A stretch of 64,000 nucleotides of DNA from Azospirillum oleiclasticum. Lineage in GTDB: Bacteria; Pseudomonadota; Alphaproteobacteria; Azospirillales; Azospirillaceae. Position numbers and translations under genes: made by a program. How positions within the stretch are numbered: position 1 is the stretch's first letter; each line of letters starts with the position of its first letter. Under the pieces are notes generated by a model, which saw nothing but the letters and a program-made list of their open reading frames with translations, was not told where the DNA came from and did not search any database. The stretch is from the NCBI RefSeq assembly GCF_013423485.1, contig NZ_JABFFR010000002.1, positions 122,080-186,079 on the forward strand. Direction: 5' to 3'. Below, one piece after another: positions 7,047-15,347 of this stretch.

Positions 7047-8864
7047 TCAGGCCGGCTCCAGCGCCTCGACCGGCTCGACCGTCACTCCGGCGTTCGGCGG
7101 TGCCGCCCACAAGGTGATCGTCTCGCCGTTGGTGCCGGTGACATTCTCCGGCAGCACCAGCTCGACGCCGGCGGGTGGGACCGGGGTATCGACGGCCAGC
7201 GTGAAAGCATCGGCGGTGCCGATCGCCCGCAACTCCTCGCCCGAGGCCAGCCGCAGGATAACTGGATAGTCGGCCGTTTCCAGGCTGCGGTCGAAGAACA
7301 GGGTGATGCGCCCGGCCCCCTCCCCGGCCTCGCGGCGTTGCGCGCGCACGATGCGCGGCGGCTCGTCGTACCCGCTGCGCGCCACGAAGGCCGGACCTTC
7401 CAACGGCATCTGTTCCGTGCCCTGCAGTTGCCCGGCCTCGAACCGCTCCGGCTGCCAGCCGTCGGGCACACCCCAGCTCTCCAGCGACACATACTCCCCC
7501 GCCACCGGCTTGGCGATGCGGAAGTCGCCACTGGCTCCATCGACGAAACGGAAGTCGGGATCGTAGGTGCCGTGCGTCTCCTGCCCGTTCTTCGTGAGCA
7601 CGGACGGGAAGGCCCGGTTGTTGAGGTCGTAATCGAAACGTACGGAGCGGTCCCAGCCGTCGGCCATGAATTTGGAGCCGACCAGCGCGCGGTCGGGGTT
7701 GCACACCCCGGGGGCATGGTCGCATTCGGCGCAGAACTGCACCGCGTTGTTGCGGTGGATCAGGTTGCGGGTGCTGCCTGCCTTGATCTCGTCGATGCGC
7801 AGGTACCAGGAATTGTTGAAGGACTCGAAGGGGCCGGTGGGGTAGGGCGGCTCCGGGTCGAATTTCAGAACGCGGCCGCCGGTGTTGTCGTCGATGACCG
7901 TTCCCGGCTTCTCGGTGAACCAGCCGCGGTTGGCGAACACCGCCCAATAGCCGCCGCCGACGCCGTCGAAGGACAGCCAGGCGTGCGCGTTGCAGATGCT
8001 GTTGTGGTGGATCCACAGGTTGGTGGCGGTGCCCTCCGGCTCGACCACATTGTCGCGCACGCGGTCGTAGGCGTTGCCGTACACCTCGACATCCACGTTC
8101 AGCCGCCCGTCCGCCGCCTCGTCGCGGGCCCGCAGTCGCAGGGCGTTGTAGGCGTAGCGGACGCTGTTGTTGCGGAACACCACCCCGCCGGCGATGCCGT
8201 CGGCCCCCAGCAGGGCGCCGTTCAGGTAGCGGTAGGAGACGTGGTGCGTGTGCTCCCAGGTGATCTGGGTCCATACGGCGCCGGACGGGTCCTGCGTCCA
8301 GTCGCAGCCCTCCACCAGGATGTTGCGGCACCCCTCGCCCCGCGCGAACACGAAATAGAGGCTGTCGATCGCCGTGATGTTGCGGACGGCGACGTAGCGG
8401 CTGCCCTCCATGTAGACGAAGCAGGGCCAGCAGGAATCGACCACGAAATCCTCGATCACGATGCCCTCGCAATCCAGGATCTGGAAGAAGGCGTAATCGT
8501 CCTGGCGCGGCAGGTCCGGATAGAGCGGCACCGCGGCGTTGGTGCCGCAGAGCAGCGTGCGCGATCCCAGCCCGCGGATCGTTATGGGGTTGTCCGGCGT
8601 GGCCTTCAGCCCGCTGAGCCGGATCGGCATGGCGTCGGCCTGCGTGCCCGCGCCATGGCTGTTGAGCGGCGGCCAGTACTTGTTGTCCAGGAATTGCAGC
8701 ACGTCGCCGCCCTGGAGCTGCTGCTGGAAGGCTTCCACCAGCGAAAACGTCTCCTGGATGCAGCCGTCCACGACACGGACATCACCGAGATAGGTGACGT
8801 AGAGCGTGCGCACGCAGCCGTCCTGAACAATCGGGGGGCGAACCCCCTCCACGCAAACGCTCAT
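7047..8864 (-). CDS. Right-handed beta-helix-like protein
   Basis: 605 residues. From about residue 90 to 350 there are many short repeats of the kind IVIEDFVVDSC, VAVRNITAID, ILVEGCDW and VVFRNNSVRYAYNAL, the pattern of a parallel beta-helix as in pectate-lyase-like and polysaccharide-active proteins. The C-terminal 100 residues resemble a beta-sandwich. No signal peptide is visible at the chosen ATG (8862-8864) or at the one ten codons upstream, which is unusual for this fold. It converges with the HNH-like gene, three bases apart. Substrate unknown. Confidence 0.65.
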   Translation of the reverse strand: MSVCVEGVRPPIVQDGCVRTLYVTYLGDVRVVDGCIQETFSLVEAFQQQLQGGDVLQFLDNKYWPPLNSHGAGTQADAMPIRLSGLKATPDNPITIRGLGSRTLLCGTNAAVPLYPDLPRQDDYAFFQILDCEGIVIEDFVVDSCWPCFVYMEGSRYVAVRNITAIDSLYFVFARGEGCRNILVEGCDWTQDPSGAVWTQITWEHTHHVSYRYLNGALLGADGIAGGVVFRNNSVRYAYNALRLRARDEAADGRLNVDVEVYGNAYDRVRDNVVEPEGTATNLWIHHNSICNAHAWLSFDGVGGGYWAVFANRGWFTEKPGTVIDDNTGGRVLKFDPEPPYPTGPFESFNNSWYLRIDEIKAGSTRNLIHRNNAVQFCAECDHAPGVCNPDRALVGSKFMADGWDRSVRFDYDLNNRAFPSVLTKNGQETHGTYDPDFRFVDGASGDFRIAKPVAGEYVSLESWGVPDGWQPERFEAGQLQGTEQMPLEGPAFVARSGYDEPPRIVRAQRREAGEGAGRITLFFDRSLETADYPVILRLASGEELRAIGTADAFTLAVDTPVPPAGVELVLPENVTGTNGETITLWAAPPNAGVTVEPVEALEPA

Positions 8865-8968
8865 GTCCCGCCCTGCCCCCGAACCGCTTTGCAATTATTC
8901 GGGTATGAGCGGGCAATGGCGGTTCGTCAAGCGGCGGACAGCGCCGACCCCGGCAGCGCGGATCCCGG

Positions 8969-9616
8969 TCAGGCCATCCCGTTGCGCGCCACCACCGGGG
9001 CGAAACGCGGGTCGGCGGTGCAGCGGTCGGCGATCGCGGTCAGCTTCGGCGCGTGCTCCGCGAACCACGGCCGGCGCGGCTGCCAGGTGACCATGACCGC
9101 AAGGTAGAGGTCGATGGCCGAGAACCGCTCCCCCAGGAACCAGGGGGTGGCCTTCGCGGCCTCCTCCACCTGGCGCCAGAGGCCGCAGCGATACGCGCTC
9201 GTCCGCCGCACCAGTTCCTCCTGCGCGTCGGTGCCGGAGACCCAGCGCGTGGGGTCGTCGGCGACGGTGAAGGTCGGGTAGACGCTGCCGACCAGATAGA
9301 GCAGCCAGCGCAGGAACACCGCCCGCTCCGGCGCGTCGGCGGGCGGCACGATCCCCGCCTGCGGGTGGCAGTCGGCCAGATGCAGCACGATGGCGGCGCT
9401 CTCGGTCATCACCGTGCCGTCCGGAAGCACCAGCGTGGGCACCTGCATCAGCGGGTTCACCCGCGCCAGCTCGTCGCGGTGCGGACCCGCTTCCCAGGGC
9501 GGCGCCTCCGCCACGCGGTATGGCTCTCCGGTGTGGTGCAGCAGCGCTTCGACCACGAAGGATCCGGCCCGTTGGGCCGCGTAGAGCGTGTGCATGGGCG
9601 GCGTCCTCTCGCTCAT
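8969..9616 (-). CDS. Glutathione S-transferase
   Basis: 215 residues. The N-terminal thioredoxin-like domain shows the cis-proline block MQVPTLVLPDG and the glutathione-binding TESAAIVLHLAD; the C-terminal helical domain has the typical FSAIDLYLAVM. It probably conjugates or reduces electrophiles with glutathione in the cytoplasm. The ATG at 9614-9616 overlaps the stop of the upstream amidase as ATGA, suggesting coupled translation; an in-frame ATG at 9595 is closer to the family N-terminus and may be the true start. Confidence 0.87.
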   Translation of the reverse strand: MSERTPPMHTLYAAQRAGSFVVEALLHHTGEPYRVAEAPPWEAGPHRDELARVNPLMQVPTLVLPDGTVMTESAAIVLHLADCHPQAGIVPPADAPERAVFLRWLLYLVGSVYPTFTVADDPTRWVSGTDAQEELVRRTSAYRCGLWRQVEEAAKATPWFLGERFSAIDLYLAVMVTWQPRRPWFAEHAPKLTAIADRCTADPRFAPVVARNGMA

Positions 9617-10296
9617 CGACCGGTTTGCCTCAGCAACGCGCGAAGGCGTCGCAGGGTTTCCTCGTCCGGTGTTCCGGTCAGGTGCTCGGGATGGAAATGG
9701 CGCTGGAAGGCGAGCAGGGCGAGCGGTTCTGCCGGGTCGTAGCCGTACCGGGCAAGCAGCGCGTCCGCGGCAGCGACGGAAACCGGGGTGCCGTCTTCCG
9801 GGCCCGGTTCCGGCCACAGCCCGACGCCCTGCCGGGCAAGCCAGGGCCAGTCGAACAGCTCGCCGGGGTCCTGCTTGCGGGAAGGCGCGATGTCGCTGTG
9901 GCCCAGCACATCCTCCGGCCGGATGGCGTGGCGGGCAACGATGCCGCGGCAGAGCTCCGCCACCGCTTCCATCTGCACGGCGGGAAAGGGGCGGTAGCCG
10001 AATTCGTGGCCGGGGTTGACGATCTCGATGCCGATGGAGCGGCTGTTGACGTCGGCGGCACCGCGCCAGCAGCCGGCACCGGCGTGCCAGGCCCGCCGCT
10101 CCTCCGGCACATGGGCGTAGACGGTGCCGTCCTCGTCCACCGTGTAATGGGCGCTGACCTCCGACGCCGGGGTGCAGAGCCGGCGCAGCGCGGTGGCTGC
10201 GTCCCGCATGCCGGTGTAGTGCAGCAGCAGGATCTCGATCCGGGCGCCCTCGGCCCGCGGCCCGTGGTTGGGAGAGGGGAGGGCGACCATGTTCAT
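9613..10296 (-). CDS. N-acetylmuramoyl-L-alanine amidase (AmpD/AmiD type)
   Basis: 227 residues, Amidase_2 fold. Zinc ligands are expected in ILLLHYTG (His near residue 26) and in GHSDIAPSRKQDPG near residues 131-144; SIGIEIVNPGHEF is the core strand and glutamate block. A C-terminal helical segment resembles a peptidoglycan-binding tail. The enzyme cuts the bond between MurNAc or anhydro-MurNAc and L-alanine during cell-wall recycling. No signal peptide is visible, which favours a cytoplasmic AmpD-like role. It is third in the operon, 39 bases after the EamA gene. Confidence 0.88.
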   Translation of the reverse strand: MNMVALPSPNHGPRAEGARIEILLLHYTGMRDAATALRRLCTPASEVSAHYTVDEDGTVYAHVPEERRAWHAGAGCWRGAADVNSRSIGIEIVNPGHEFGYRPFPAVQMEAVAELCRGIVARHAIRPEDVLGHSDIAPSRKQDPGELFDWPWLARQGVGLWPEPGPEDGTPVSVAAADALLARYGYDPAEPLALLAFQRHFHPEHLTGTPDEETLRRLRALLRQTGR

Positions 10297-10342
10297 GCCG
10301 GGGGCCTCATGCCAGTCGCCTCATACCGGGGGGCCTCATGTC
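10286..10342 (-). repeat. Short ATGAGGC tandem repeat between eamA and the amidase gene
   Basis: Read on the minus strand, the junction contains ATGAGGCCCCCCGGT, ATGAGGCGACTGGC and ATGAGGCCCCCGGC in a row, each 14-15 bases. The first contains the EamA stop codon and the last supplies GAGG as ribosome site to the amidase ATG (10294-10296). Confidence 0.6.
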
Positions 10343-11214
10343 GGGTTCGACACCTTGTCGCTGACCGTTCCCGGACGCCGTAGCACGATCACCCCCACCC
10401 CGGCCACCGTCAGAAAGCCACCGACGGCGAGCGTCAGAGTGAACGGGTCGTCCAGGATCAGGACTCCCGACAGCACGCCGAACACCGGCACCAGAAGCAT
10501 GGACGGCACGACCTGGTTCACATCGTAGACCCGGAGCAGCCGGTACCAGATCCCGTAGGCCACGATGGTGGATGCGAGGGCCGTGTAGACGAGCGCCGTC
10601 CAGCCGGACGCGGTGGCGTGGGTCAGCGCGTGCCACTGCCCCTCCTCCACCAGCAGTGACAGCACGAAAAGCTGGGGGGCCGCCAGCAGCGCCAGCCAGG
10701 CGTTCAGCGTGTAGCCGTCGATGACGCCGATGCGCTTGATCTGCATGCTGGCGCAGGCGAAGGCGAAGCTCGCCGCCACGATCAGCGTCAACGGCCAGAG
10801 GCTGCCGCTCATCCTCGGCTCCCCGGCGATCAGCGCCACGCCGGCGAAGGCGATCCCCATCCCCGCCGCGCGCCGCCAGCCCAGCCGGTCCTTGAAGAAG
10901 ACCGCCGCCAGCAGGGACGAGAAGGGCACCTGCAACTGCGCCACCACCGAGGCGGTGGCCGCGTCGACGCCGCCGATCCCGGTGAACATCATGGGGAAAT
11001 GGATGCTGCCCAGGATCACCGACAGCAGTGCTATGCCCGGCAGCTTCTCCCGCGGCACGCGCAGGAAGGGGAACAGGACGGCGGCCACCAGACAGAAGCG
11101 GACGCAGGTTAGGAAGAGAGGCGGGAAATCCTGGAGGCTGACCTTGGCAGCCACGAAGTTGAAGCCCCACAGGCCGACGACCAGCAGGGCCAGCAGCGCG
11201 TCCTTCGCGGTCAT
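10336..11214 (-). CDS. DMT-superfamily EamA transporter
   Basis: 292 residues, about ten hydrophobic helices in two EamA repeats. Visible family blocks are LWGFNFVAAKVSL at the N-terminus, and AYGIWYRLLRVYDVNQV with LVPVFGVLSGVLILDDP in the second half. It is probably an inner-membrane exporter of amino acids or other metabolites; the substrate cannot be told. The start overlaps the ABC-F stop codon as ATGA, so the two are co-translated. Confidence 0.87.
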   Translation of the reverse strand: MTAKDALLALLVVGLWGFNFVAAKVSLQDFPPLFLTCVRFCLVAAVLFPFLRVPREKLPGIALLSVILGSIHFPMMFTGIGGVDAATASVVAQLQVPFSSLLAAVFFKDRLGWRRAAGMGIAFAGVALIAGEPRMSGSLWPLTLIVAASFAFACASMQIKRIGVIDGYTLNAWLALLAAPQLFVLSLLVEEGQWHALTHATASGWTALVYTALASTIVAYGIWYRLLRVYDVNQVVPSMLLVPVFGVLSGVLILDDPFTLTLAVGGFLTVAGVGVIVLRRPGTVSDKVSNPT

Positions 11215-13040
11215 CCGCGACCGCCTTCCAGTTCCTCCCGCAGCGCCTCCAGCTCCAGCCAGCGCTCCTCGGCGGCTGACAGCTCGGACGTCGCGGCCTC
11301 CAGCCGCGCGGTGGAGCGGGTGAAGCGGTCGGGGTCGCGCGTGAACAGCGCGGAATCGGCGAGCAAGGTCTCCAAGCCCCGGATCTCCTCGGTCAGACGG
11401 TCCATGCGCGCCGGCAGTTCGTCCAGCTCGCGCTGGTCCTTGTAGCTCAGCTTGCCCTTCGCCTTGGGCGCGGCGGCGGCCGGTGTGGCCGGCTTCGCCT
11501 TGGCCGGCGCCGCGGCCCGGTCGGCGCGGGCGGGGCGCTGCAGCAGATAGTCGGAATAGCCGCCCGCATACTCGGTGGCCGTGCCGTCGCCCTCCAGCGC
11601 GATGGTGCTGGTCACCAGCCGGTCCAGGAAGTCGCGGTCGTGGCTGACCAGCAGCAGCGTGCCCTGATAGTCGGCCAGCACCTCTTCGAGAAGGTCCAGC
11701 GTGTCCATGTCCAGGTCGTTGGTCGGCTCGTCCAGCACCATCAGGTTGGACGGGCGGGCGAACAGCCGGGCCAGCAGCAACCGGTTGCGCTCGCCGCCCG
11801 ACAGCGCCTTGACCGGGCTGTCGAGCTGGCGGGTGTCGAACAGGAAGTCCTTCAGATAGCCGGCGACGTGGCGCGGCTGGCCGTTGACCATCACCTTGTC
11901 GCCGCCATGCGGGCAGAGCACGCGGCGCAGCGTGTCCTCCGGATCCAGCGCCTCGCGCTTCTGGTCGTAATAGGCGGGCTCCAGGTTGGTGCCCAACCGG
12001 ACCGTGCCGCTGTCGGGCGCCAGCTCGCCGGTCAGCATCTTCAGCAGGGTGGATTTGCCGGCCCCGTTCGGCCCGATCAGCCCGACCCGGTCGCCGCGCA
12101 GGATGCGGGTGGAGAAGTTGCGGACGATGGTGCGCGGGCCCTCCGGGGTGTCGAAGCTCTTGGCGATGCCCTCGGCCTCGATCACCATCCGGCCGCCGCG
12201 CTCCGCCTCGGCGATGGCGAGCTTGGCCTGCTGGCCGCCCTTGATCCGCTCGGCCCGGTCCTCGCGCAGAGCGTACAGCGCGCGCACGCGGCCCATGTTG
12301 CGGGTGCGCCGGGCGGAGATACCCTCGCGCAGCCACTTCATCTCCGTCTCGATCTTGCGGTCGAGCTTCTGGGCCGCCAGCTCGTCGGCGGCGAACACCT
12401 CGGCCTGCCACTCCTCGAACTGGGCGAAGCCGCGCTCGCTCACCCGCAGCGCGCCGCGGTCCAGCCACATGGTGCGGCGCGAGAGCTTGTTGAGGAAGGC
12501 GCGGTCGTGGCTGATCAGCAGCAGCCCGCCGCGGTAGGCCTGGAGATGCTCCTCCAGCCACTCGATCGTCGGCAGGTCCAGATGGTTGGTCGGCTCATCC
12601 AGCAGCATCACGTCGGGCTCTCCCACCAGCGTGCGGGCCAGCGCCGCGCGCCGCGCCTCGCCGCCCGACAGCCCCTGCGGAGTGCGGGCCGGGGCCAGTT
12701 GCAGCCGGTCCAGCACCGCCTCGACCCGGTGCTCCTCGTCGCGCTCCGCCGCGGGCAGGCCAGCGGCGACATAGTCGTGCACGCTGGTGAAGCCGCTGAA
12801 GTCCGGCTCCTGCGGCAGATAGGCGACGCGCACGCCGGGCTGCAGGAAGAGGTCGCCGGCGTCGGGCTGGATCATGCCGGCCAACACCTTCATCAGGGTG
12901 GACTTGCCGGTGCCGTTGCGGCCGACGAGGCAGGCCTTGTCGCCGCGGGCGATGGCAAGGTCCAGCCCTTCGAACAGCGGCCGGCCGCCGAAGGTGACGG
13001 AAACGCCCTGAAGGGCGGCGATGGGTGCGGGAGGGGGCAT
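11211..13040 (-). CDS. uup: ABC-F family ATPase (Uup-like)
   Basis: 609 residues with two nucleotide-binding domains and no membrane part. Domain 1 has Walker A GRNGTGKST, signature LSGGEARRAAL and Walker B MLLDEPTNHLD; domain 2 has GPNGAGKST, LSGGERNRLLL and MVLDEPTNDLD. Between them is the charged linker typical of ABC-F proteins. An Ala/Lys-rich stretch and a C-terminal coiled coil (about 545-609) match the DNA- or ribosome-binding tail of Uup. Such proteins act on stalled ribosomes or on DNA rearrangements. It is first in the four-gene operon. Confidence 0.9.
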   Translation of the reverse strand: MPPPAPIAALQGVSVTFGGRPLFEGLDLAIARGDKACLVGRNGTGKSTLMKVLAGMIQPDAGDLFLQPGVRVAYLPQEPDFSGFTSVHDYVAAGLPAAERDEEHRVEAVLDRLQLAPARTPQGLSGGEARRAALARTLVGEPDVMLLDEPTNHLDLPTIEWLEEHLQAYRGGLLLISHDRAFLNKLSRRTMWLDRGALRVSERGFAQFEEWQAEVFAADELAAQKLDRKIETEMKWLREGISARRTRNMGRVRALYALREDRAERIKGGQQAKLAIAEAERGGRMVIEAEGIAKSFDTPEGPRTIVRNFSTRILRGDRVGLIGPNGAGKSTLLKMLTGELAPDSGTVRLGTNLEPAYYDQKREALDPEDTLRRVLCPHGGDKVMVNGQPRHVAGYLKDFLFDTRQLDSPVKALSGGERNRLLLARLFARPSNLMVLDEPTNDLDMDTLDLLEEVLADYQGTLLLVSHDRDFLDRLVTSTIALEGDGTATEYAGGYSDYLLQRPARADRAAAPAKAKPATPAAAAPKAKGKLSYKDQRELDELPARMDRLTEEIRGLETLLADSALFTRDPDRFTRSTARLEAATSELSAAEERWLELEALREELEGGRG

Positions 13041-13140
13041 GGCGCTGGCGTGTGTGGCGGGTCAGCAGGATAGCGGTTTCGGCGGGCGGCGTAAGGGGGC
13101 GGGTGCGCAGACGTGCCCTGCGGCCGGCCCGCGCGCGGGC

Positions 13141-13890
13141 TCAGACGCGGGCGCCCTGCTTCATGATGCGGTCGTAGGCGGCGTTGATGGCCGCCATGCG
13201 GTCGGTCGCCACCTCGATGAACTCGGGCGGCAGGCCCTGGGCGATCAGTCGGTCGGGGTGGTGCTCGCGCGCCAGACGGCGGTAGGCGGCCCTCACCGCT
13301 TCCTCCTCGGCGCCGCACGGAAGGCCCAGCACCGTGTAGGGATCGCAGGAACTGTCGCCATGGGTGATCCGGTGACCAGACACGAGGCGCGCGAAATCCG
13401 CCTCCGAAAAGCCGAAGATGGTGGCGAGCGTGTGCAGGTAATCCAGCTCCGCGTCGTGCATCACGTCGTCCGCCTCGGCGATCAGGATCAGACTTTCCAG
13501 CAGATCCTCCAGCACCGGATGGGCCGGGCCGAACAGGCCCGCGATCTGCCGGGCGTAGGGCTCGAAGCCGGCGGCGTCGCGGCGCGCGAGGTCGAAGACG
13601 TAGCCGACGTTGCCCAGCTCCTCGGGCTCGGCGTGGAACAGGCGCATGAAGGTATCCACCTCCACCCGCTTCACGGTGCCGTCGGACTTGGCCATCTTCG
13701 CCGCCAGCACGATCACGCCGATGGTGAAGGCGATGGACTGGGTCGCGTCCCCGTCCGCGTCGGCGGAGGCTTCCTCCCCGTCGCGCTTGCGGTCCACGGC
13801 GTGGCCGGCCAGCGTGCCGAGCAGGATGCCGATCGGCCCGCCGGTCAGCAGGCCGGCCGCCCCGCCCAGGATCTTGCCCCAGATGCTCAT
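13141..13890 (-). CDS. TerB/DnaJ-domain protein (DjlA-like co-chaperone)
   Basis: 249 residues. The glycine-rich N-terminus (GGAAGLLTGGPIGILLGTLAG) may be membrane-associated. The middle (about 50-165) is a helical TerB-like domain beginning IGVIVLAAKMAKSDG. The last 70 residues form a J domain, YTVLGLPCGAEEEAVRAAY with the HPD signature in REHHPDRL, which stimulates DnaK. The order of domains is that of DjlA. It lies 100 bases downstream of the ABC-F gene on the same strand. Confidence 0.88.
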   Translation of the reverse strand: MSIWGKILGGAAGLLTGGPIGILLGTLAGHAVDRKRDGEEASADADGDATQSIAFTIGVIVLAAKMAKSDGTVKRVEVDTFMRLFHAEPEELGNVGYVFDLARRDAAGFEPYARQIAGLFGPAHPVLEDLLESLILIAEADDVMHDAELDYLHTLATIFGFSEADFARLVSGHRITHGDSSCDPYTVLGLPCGAEEEAVRAAYRRLAREHHPDRLIAQGLPPEFIEVATDRMAAINAAYDRIMKQGARV

Positions 13891-14190
13891 GCCCGTCTCC
13901 CGCCGCCAGGGCCGCCCGTCGGCCGTCGCGGCGCAGCATAGCCAGCGCGTCCACCCGCGCCAACAAGCATGAGGAACCGCCCGGTCATTCCCGCTGCTTG
14001 ACCAATACGTCAATGCTGCATTGCAGCAAACGCTGTTCCGGCCTGGTTGCCGCTTCGCATGTTGCGGTGCACAATAACGCCATGACGGCCAATGGCCGCA
14101 AGAACAGGTGCGCGGATCCCGAAGGGCTCCGCGGTGACGGGTGGATGATCCAGGACGTGCGTCGGGACCAACGATGACGCGAGACCGACC
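13891..14190. other. Divergent intergenic region
   Basis: 300 bases between the DjlA-like gene and the acetyltransferase. The notable element is a 15-base palindrome TGCTGCATTGCAGCA at 14014-14028, listed separately. I see no gene or terminator. Confidence 0.5.
14014..14028. promoter_or_regulatory. TGC-rich palindrome, PhaR-like operator candidate
   Basis: TGCTGCATTGCAGCA is a perfect inverted repeat with seven-base arms around one base. It contains CTGC-N3-GCAG, the site described for the polyhydroxyalkanoate regulator PhaR of Paracoccus. No PHA gene is adjacent, so assignment rests on the motif alone. Confidence 0.35.
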
Positions 14191-14751
14191 ATGCCCGTAT
14201 TCCGCAAGCTGTTCCCCGCAGAGCGGGGCCATTACCGCGACCATCTTCTCCGGCTCGGTGTGTCCGACCGCTACGCCCGCTTTGCCGGCACGGTGGGCGA
14301 TGCGGTCATCGATCGCCACGTGGCACGCATGGACTGGACCCGCACGACCGTGATCGCCGCGGTCGAGCGGGGGGCGATCGTCGGCGCTGTCGAGCTGTGC
14401 ACGGATCGCACCGTCTGGCCGGACAACGCCGAGATCGCGATCAGCGTGGAGGCCGCCCACCAGAGCGGCGGCATCGGTTCCGTGCTGGTGCGGCGCGCGC
14501 TGACCGTGGCCCGCAACCGGTCGGTCGCACGGGTGCATCTGCTGTGTCTGGCCGAGAACCGCCGCATGCGCGCCATGATGCGGCGGCTCGGCGCCCGCCA
14601 GGAGGCGGATGGCGGCGAAGTGACGGCCATTGTCGAGCTGCCGCGCCCGAGCCAGTACTCGCTGGCGCTCGAAGCGCTGGAGGATGGTGCCGGCGCCGTC
14701 AACAGCCTGCTCGACCACATGCACGGCGGCCGTGCCCTGCGCGCCGCCTGA
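14191..14751 (+). CDS. GNAT family N-acetyltransferase
   Basis: 186 residues. The acetyl-CoA motif lies around AHQSGGIGSVLVRRALTVAR (about 90-110), a variant of the usual RxxGxG/A loop, preceded by the strand IAISVEAAH. The C-terminal 35 residues are extra to the core fold. The substrate is unknown. The ATG at 14191 follows a weak ribosome site; the gene appears monocistronic. Confidence 0.75.
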   Translation: MPVFRKLFPAERGHYRDHLLRLGVSDRYARFAGTVGDAVIDRHVARMDWTRTTVIAAVERGAIVGAVELCTDRTVWPDNAEIAISVEAAHQSGGIGSVLVRRALTVARNRSVARVHLLCLAENRRMRAMMRRLGARQEADGGEVTAIVELPRPSQYSLALEALEDGAGAVNSLLDHMHGGRALRAA

Positions 14752-14877
14752 ATTGGCGTTCTCCGCCGTCGGGCATAGGTCGTTTCCCCGGTCGGACCCC
14801 GCTTGAAGAGGTTCGATCGCGTAGCAAATTGTCAGTAAGGGATTGCGCAGCGAACGCTGCGGGGGTTGGAGGTACGA

Positions 14878-15261
14878 GTGATCAATCCGGTGATCACAGC
14901 CGCCGCCGGCTGGTCGGAGGCTGTCGAGGAGCGCGCGAAGCGCTTTCTGGACTACAGTGTCGGCACCGAGGGACCAGGTGTTCCGGTGACCGTCGCGACG
15001 CTGCTTGCGCGCTGCCAGTATGATCCGGTCGCCAGCGCACGATTCCTCATGCTGGTGCCACCGCTGACCGCCCAACGCGAGTTCGCGAAGACGGTGGCCG
15101 GCTTCCGCATCGATGGAGAGCCGTGCCCCGATCCGGCCGCGGTCGCGCGCGCCGCGCTCGCCCATGCCGGCCGCGCGGTGGCGATGGCGGACATCCATCC
15201 CGAACGGCGGTTGCTGGCCGGTGCCGTGTGCTTCCTGCTGCGGCTCGCGCGTCCGCGGTGA
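14878..15261 (+). CDS. Hypothetical protein
   Basis: 127 residues, soluble, no recognised domain. The GTG at 14878 is preferred because GGAGG stands five bases before it, while the TTG four codons upstream has none. Helical propensity is high and there is one Cys in the middle. It precedes the large hybrid kinase by 86 bases on the same strand. Confidence 0.55.
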   Translation: MINPVITAAAGWSEAVEERAKRFLDYSVGTEGPGVPVTVATLLARCQYDPVASARFLMLVPPLTAQREFAKTVAGFRIDGEPCPDPAAVARAALAHAGRAVAMADIHPERRLLAGAVCFLLRLARPR

Positions 15262-15347
15262 ACCATAGGCTGCGCTGATAGGCTTGTCGCGCCATCCGCT
15301 GCGGGTTGCTACAGTCCCGCGCCGGAGCGGAACGGAGAAGCCTTGGA

